From assembly GCF_034674885.1 (NCBI RefSeq), contig NZ_JAUCDS010000005.1, forward strand, positions 62,001 to 126,000: DNA of 64,000 nt, in the 5' to 3' direction. Each line of letters begins with the position of its first letter. Position 1 is the stretch's first letter. Of this stretch, positions 60,852-64,000 are shown piece by piece. Below the pieces are notes generated by a model. That model saw only the letters and a program-made list of their open reading frames with translations, ran no database searches and had not been told where the DNA came from. The stretch is from Castellaniella sp034674885 (GTDB lineage: Bacteria > Pseudomonadota > Gammaproteobacteria > Burkholderiales > Burkholderiaceae_B). A program made the position numbers and the translations under genes.

Positions 60852-62870
60852 ATGAGCTATCTCGTTCTGGCGCGCAAATGGCGCCCCCGTTCCTTCGATA
60901 CACTGATCGGCCAGGACCACGTGGTCCGCGCGCTGACCCATGCACTGTCATCGGGCCGCCTGCACCATGCGTGGCTGTTCACCGGCACCCGGGGGGTGGG
61001 CAAGACCACCTTGTCGCGCATCCTGGCGAAATCCCTGAACTGCGCAGACGGCGTCACGGCCACTCCCTGCGGCCACTGCCAGGCCTGCACGGAAATCGAT
61101 GCCGGGCGCTACGTCGACTACATCGAACTGGATGCGGCGTCCAACCGGGGCGTGGACGAAATGACCCAGCTGCTGGAACAGGCGGTGTACGCGCCGTCCG
61201 CCGGCCGCTACAAGGTCTACATGATCGACGAAGTCCACATGCTCACCGGGCATGCCTTCAACGCCATGCTGAAGACCCTGGAAGAGCCGCCCGAGCACGT
61301 CAAGTTCATCCTGGCCACCACCGATCCGCAGAAAATTCCCGTGACAGTCCTGTCGCGCTGCCTGCAGTTCAACCTGAAGCAGATGACGGTGCCGGCCATC
61401 GTCGAGCACCTGCAGCACGTCCTGCAGCAGGAATCCATTCCGGCCGATGCCCAGGGTCTGCGCCTGATCGCCCAGGCGGCGGCGGGCTCGATGCGGGATG
61501 CCCTGTCCCTGACCGATCAGGCCATTTCCTATGCGGCAGGCAATCTCACGGCCGCCGCCGTGGGCGAGATGCTGGGCACCCTGGACCAGCACCATCTGGT
61601 CGCGCTGTTGCGGGCCCTGGCGGCTGCCGATGCGCCCGGCATCCTGGCAGTGGCGGACGAACTTGCAGCTCGCGGCCTGTCGTTCCAGGCGGCGCTTGCA
61701 GACCTGGCCGTCCTGTTGTCCCGGGTTGCCATCGCGCAGCGCCTGGGGCATGCCCAGGCGGACGACCCTCTGGCGGACGACGTCCAGACTTTGGCGGCCA
61801 GCCTGGGTCCGGACGACGTGCAGCTCTTCTATGCCGTCGCGGTGCACAGTCGCCACGAACTGGCCCTGGCGCCGGACGAATACGCCGGCTTCGTCATGGC
61901 GTGCCTGCGCATGCTGGCCTTGCTGCCTGCGGATCGCGTGCCGCCCGTGCTGCTCGATCCGCCGACGGTTCGTCCCGGGACCGCAGCGCTTGCGTCGTCT
62001 GCCGCATCCGCGTCGCCGGCGGCGGTTGCCTCTGTCGAGGTTCCCGCCGCCGCGCCGGCTCCGATAGCTGCCGCGCCTGTTGCAACGCCCGTCCCCGTGG
62101 CCGATCCGCCCGCCTGGGACGATGCCGGATCCGAAGATTCCTCGCTGCCCGCAGCAGAGCCGGCAGCAGAGCCCGCCGCCGCGCCGGCAGCGGTTGCTGC
62201 GCCCAGCGCCCCGCCGGCAGCGCCGGTTGCGCATGGCACGACCGCCGTTGCATCTGACTTGTCTGCCGCGTCGGAAGACTCCGCTGCGGATGCTGGCGTG
62301 CCGCACGACGAACCGGAACACGCAGGCCAGGACTGGACTGCCGATGTGCCGGACTTGCCGGATGATTTCGATGCCGTGGCCGCAGCCGGCGACCTGGATG
62401 CGGAAGACCTGCCCGTGCGGCTGTCGGACCTGCCCGGGGCCTCGGCGCCGGCCGTGCTCGAGACGCCCGATCCCGCCAGTCTGTCGGCGGCCGGATGGCC
62501 TGCGCTGGCCGCCGAGCTGCCCGTCACGGGGGCGGCGCGTGCGCTGGCGCTGAACAGCGAATGGCTGGGCGGCGACGGGCATCAGGTCCGCCTGCGCGTG
62601 GCCATCCACACCTACACCGAAGGCGGCGCCCATGACCGCCTGCGCACGGTATTGTCGGAATACTTCGGCCGTGTGCTGCGCCTGGACGTCGAATATGGCA
62701 GCACGGGCGACGATACGGCTGCCGCCGTGGACCAGGCGGCTCGCGCCCAGCGCCAGCAGGCTGCTGAAGACGCGGCGGAACACGATGTTCTGGTCCAGGC
62801 GCTGGTCGGGCAATTCGCCGCTCGCCTGGTCCCGGGGACCGTTCGCCCGCCGGGTGCCCCGTTGGGTTGA
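60852..62870 (+). CDS. dnaX: DNA polymerase III subunits tau/gamma
   Basis: DnaX is the clamp-loader ATPase. The 672-residue protein has Walker A in FTGTRGVGKTTLSR, the zinc cysteines of CADGVTATPCGHCQAC, Walker B VYMIDEVHML and the sensor motif VLSRCLQF in the first 370 residues, then a low-complexity Ala/Pro/Asp linker (about 385-560) and a C-terminal polymerase-binding part. I see no A-AAA-AAG slippery site, so a frameshifted gamma form is not evident. ATG 60852 (MSYLVLARKW) is the family start; upstream codons belong to the SRP RNA. Confidence 0.96.
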   Translation: MSYLVLARKWRPRSFDTLIGQDHVVRALTHALSSGRLHHAWLFTGTRGVGKTTLSRILAKSLNCADGVTATPCGHCQACTEIDAGRYVDYIELDAASNRGVDEMTQLLEQAVYAPSAGRYKVYMIDEVHMLTGHAFNAMLKTLEEPPEHVKFILATTDPQKIPVTVLSRCLQFNLKQMTVPAIVEHLQHVLQQESIPADAQGLRLIAQAAAGSMRDALSLTDQAISYAAGNLTAAAVGEMLGTLDQHHLVALLRALAAADAPGILAVADELAARGLSFQAALADLAVLLSRVAIAQRLGHAQADDPLADDVQTLAASLGPDDVQLFYAVAVHSRHELALAPDEYAGFVMACLRMLALLPADRVPPVLLDPPTVRPGTAALASSAASASPAAVASVEVPAAAPAPIAAAPVATPVPVADPPAWDDAGSEDSSLPAAEPAAEPAAAPAAVAAPSAPPAAPVAHGTTAVASDLSAASEDSAADAGVPHDEPEHAGQDWTADVPDLPDDFDAVAAAGDLDAEDLPVRLSDLPGASAPAVLETPDPASLSAAGWPALAAELPVTGAARALALNSEWLGGDGHQVRLRVAIHTYTEGGAHDRLRTVLSEYFGRVLRLDVEYGSTGDDTAAAVDQAARAQRQQAAEDAAEHDVLVQALVGQFAARLVPGTVRPPGAPLG

Positions 62871-62890
62871 TCCGTATTTGAGTACGCGCA

Positions 62891-62918
62891 TTAACCGAAC
62901 GGAACACTGGGGTATAGT
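62891..62918 (+). promoter_or_regulatory. Promoter candidate for ybaB-recR
   Basis: TTAACC (62891-62896) and TATAGT (62913-62918) are 16 bases apart in the 87-bp gap after dnaX and point at ybaB 40 bases downstream. The -10 matches five of six consensus positions. Confidence 0.5.
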
Positions 62919-62957
62919 CCCTGTTTTTGTTCCACCCCACCCAATCAGGACATCACC

Positions 62958-63284
62958 ATGATGAAAGGTCAGATTGCCGGCTTGATGCGTCAGGCCCAGC
63001 AGATGCAGGAAAACATGAAGAAGGCTCAGGATGCCCTGGCCGAACTGATCGTCGAGGGCGCAGCCGGCGGCGGCCTGGTGAAGGTCACCATGAGCTGCAA
63101 ATACGATGTCAAGCGTGTCGCCATCGATCCGTCGCTGTTCGACGATGATCGCGACATGATCGAAGACCTGGTCGCTGCTGCCTTCAACGACGCGCAGCGC
63201 AAGGCCGAAGCCACCGCCCAGGAAAAGATGTCCGCCGTCACGGCCGGCATGTCCCTGCCTGCGGGCATGAAGCTGCCGTTCTGA
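62958..63284 (+). CDS. ybaB: YbaB/EbfC family nucleoid-associated protein
   Basis: The 108-residue protein starts MMKGQIAGLMRQAQQMQENMKKAQ and has GAAGGGLVKVTMSCKYDVKRVAIDPSL, the DNA-binding YbaB fold that forms dimers. The dnaX-ybaB-recR order is conserved widely. recR begins one base after its stop. Confidence 0.96.
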   Translation: MMKGQIAGLMRQAQQMQENMKKAQDALAELIVEGAAGGGLVKVTMSCKYDVKRVAIDPSLFDDDRDMIEDLVAAAFNDAQRKAEATAQEKMSAVTAGMSLPAGMKLPF

Positions 63285-63285
63285 C

Positions 63286-63894
63286 ATGGCGGCGGGCCTG
63301 CCCGAACCCGAACCCCTGCGGGCTCTGATCGATGCCCTGCGCGGCCTGCCGGGCGTCGGTGTGCGCACGGCCCGGCGCATGGCCTACTACCTGCTGCAGC
63401 ATGACCCAGACGCGGCCCTGAAACTGGGCGATGCGCTGCGCGATGCCGTCACCGGGCTGTGTCATTGCGAGCGCTGCAATTCCTTTTCCCAGACGCCGTT
63501 GTGCGCGACCTGCGAAAATCCGGACCGCGACGCGTCGCTGCTGTGCGTGGTGGAGACCCCGGCCGATCAGAACATGATCGAGGCCAGCCATGGGTACCAG
63601 GGCCTGTATTACGTGCTGATGGGCCGCCTGGCCCCCCTGGAAGGCGTCGGCCCCGATCAGGTCCAGTTCGCCCGCCTGCTGGAACGGGCGACCGATGGCC
63701 AGGTGCGCGAGGTGATCCTGGCGACCAATTTCACGGCAGAAGGCGAAACCACGGCGTATTACCTGTCCGACATGCTGCGGGGGCGCGGCCTGACGGTCAC
63801 GCGGCTGGCGCGGGGCGTGCCCAGCGGCAGCGAACTGGAATATGTCGACGCAGGCACCATCGCCTGGGCGCTGATGGAACGCCGATCAGGGTAG
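63286..63894 (+). CDS. recR: Recombination protein RecR
   Basis: RecR acts with RecO/RecF in loading RecA at gaps. The 202-residue protein has the helix-hairpin-helix LRGLPGVGVRTARRMAYYLL, the zinc finger CHCERCNSFSQTPLCATC and a Toprim domain (LLCVVETPADQNMIE to the GGEVEYVDAGT-like SELEYVDAGTIAWAL). It ends the dnaX-ybaB-recR group. Confidence 0.97.
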   Translation: MAAGLPEPEPLRALIDALRGLPGVGVRTARRMAYYLLQHDPDAALKLGDALRDAVTGLCHCERCNSFSQTPLCATCENPDRDASLLCVVETPADQNMIEASHGYQGLYYVLMGRLAPLEGVGPDQVQFARLLERATDGQVREVILATNFTAEGETTAYYLSDMLRGRGLTVTRLARGVPSGSELEYVDAGTIAWALMERRSG

Positions 63895-63917
63895 CCACGT
63901 GAAGCGTGGGGGATGAA

Positions 63918-63969
63918 CTCGGACGCAGAACAGTCCCTTGCGAACTGTTCTGTGCCTGGCGAATCCGAG
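63918..63969. terminator. Nested hairpin downstream of recR
   Basis: CAGAACAGT (63926-63934) pairs with ACTGTTCTG (63944-63952), inside outer arms CTCGGA (63918-63923) and TCCGAG (63964-63969). No T tract follows. It probably ends the recR transcript, but the outer arms could equally belong to a structured leader of a gene beyond the window edge. No gene is recognised in the last 100 bases. Confidence 0.45.
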
Positions 63970-64000
63970 CGGCATGCAAGCCGCGAGGTGGTCGCCCGCA

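Noticed and set aside
60948..63380. An 810-codon minus-strand frame opposite dnaX, ybaB and recR.
   Set aside because: Low-complexity product rich in Arg/Gly/Gln, spanning three known genes; not coding.

Overview
The window is GC-rich, densely coded chromosomal DNA from a betaproteobacterium. Family-level features point to the Alcaligenaceae (Bordetella/Achromobacter/Castellaniella type): a lipid A glucosamine-modification (lgm-like) locus, a respiratory nar operon ending in a PpiC-type isomerase, a miaB-phoH-ybeY-corC-lnt block, and GC-rich multi-hairpin spacer DNA. The genus is an inference. I see no insertion sequence, prophage, integrase or CRISPR array; apart from the catabolic cluster, this looks like core genome.

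Layout. 1-2349: tail of a membrane nitrate reductase operon (narH end, narJ, narI, ppiC). 2456-4644, minus strand: a nitric-oxide defence operon (group III truncated haemoglobin, nnrS, nsrR) behind a promoter that carries an NsrR-like palindrome. 4840-9114: genes for lipid-linked glycosyl transfer that match the Bordetella lgm set (GT2 transferase, ArnT-like transferase, GtrA-like protein, YdjC-type deacetylase) plus a DUF442 protein. 9185-14352: a universal stress protein, then molybdenum-cofactor genes in two converging groups (moaA-mobA; moaC-D-E-B-moeA). The cofactor serves the nitrate reductase at the left and the sulfite dehydrogenase at 27-28.6 kb. 14423-17602: an MFS transporter, and bioB with a DMT transporter. 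17877-18146: tRNA-Ala, tRNA-Glu, tRNA-Asp with a clear promoter and terminator. 18340-21243: a PAS-PAS-GGDEF-EAL protein whose EAL half has lost key acidic residues.

21276-26883 (minus): miaB-phoH-ybeY-corC-lnt. 26990-29414: SorAB-like sulfite dehydrogenase and a divergent CopC-like membrane protein without the usual copper ligands. 29506-35014 (minus): queA-tgt-yajC-secD-secF. 35107-36588: PBP4-type peptidase. 36833-44736: the most distinctive region, an aerobic CoA-dependent 2-aminobenzoate (anthranilate) catabolic cluster. It holds the fused monooxygenase/reductase, an SDR, a MarR regulator, an enoyl-CoA hydratase, an acyl-CoA dehydrogenase, the CoA ligase and a Rid-family protein, behind an AT-rich promoter with an inverted repeat.

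44810-56228: upp, a YqjD/YqjE/YqjK-like trio, ubiD, a lytic transglycosylase, an aminotransferase, a reduced FAD-oxidase-like protein, the malic enzyme maeB, a patatin coupled to an orphan barstar, and rsmE. 56366-63894: tkt-gap-pgk, the 4.5S SRP RNA gene, dnaX, ybaB and recR. Most systems here are recognisable. The novelty candidates are details: degenerate active sites, an orphan barstar, the Rid protein without the usual arginine, and the regulatory architecture of the NO and aminobenzoate operons.
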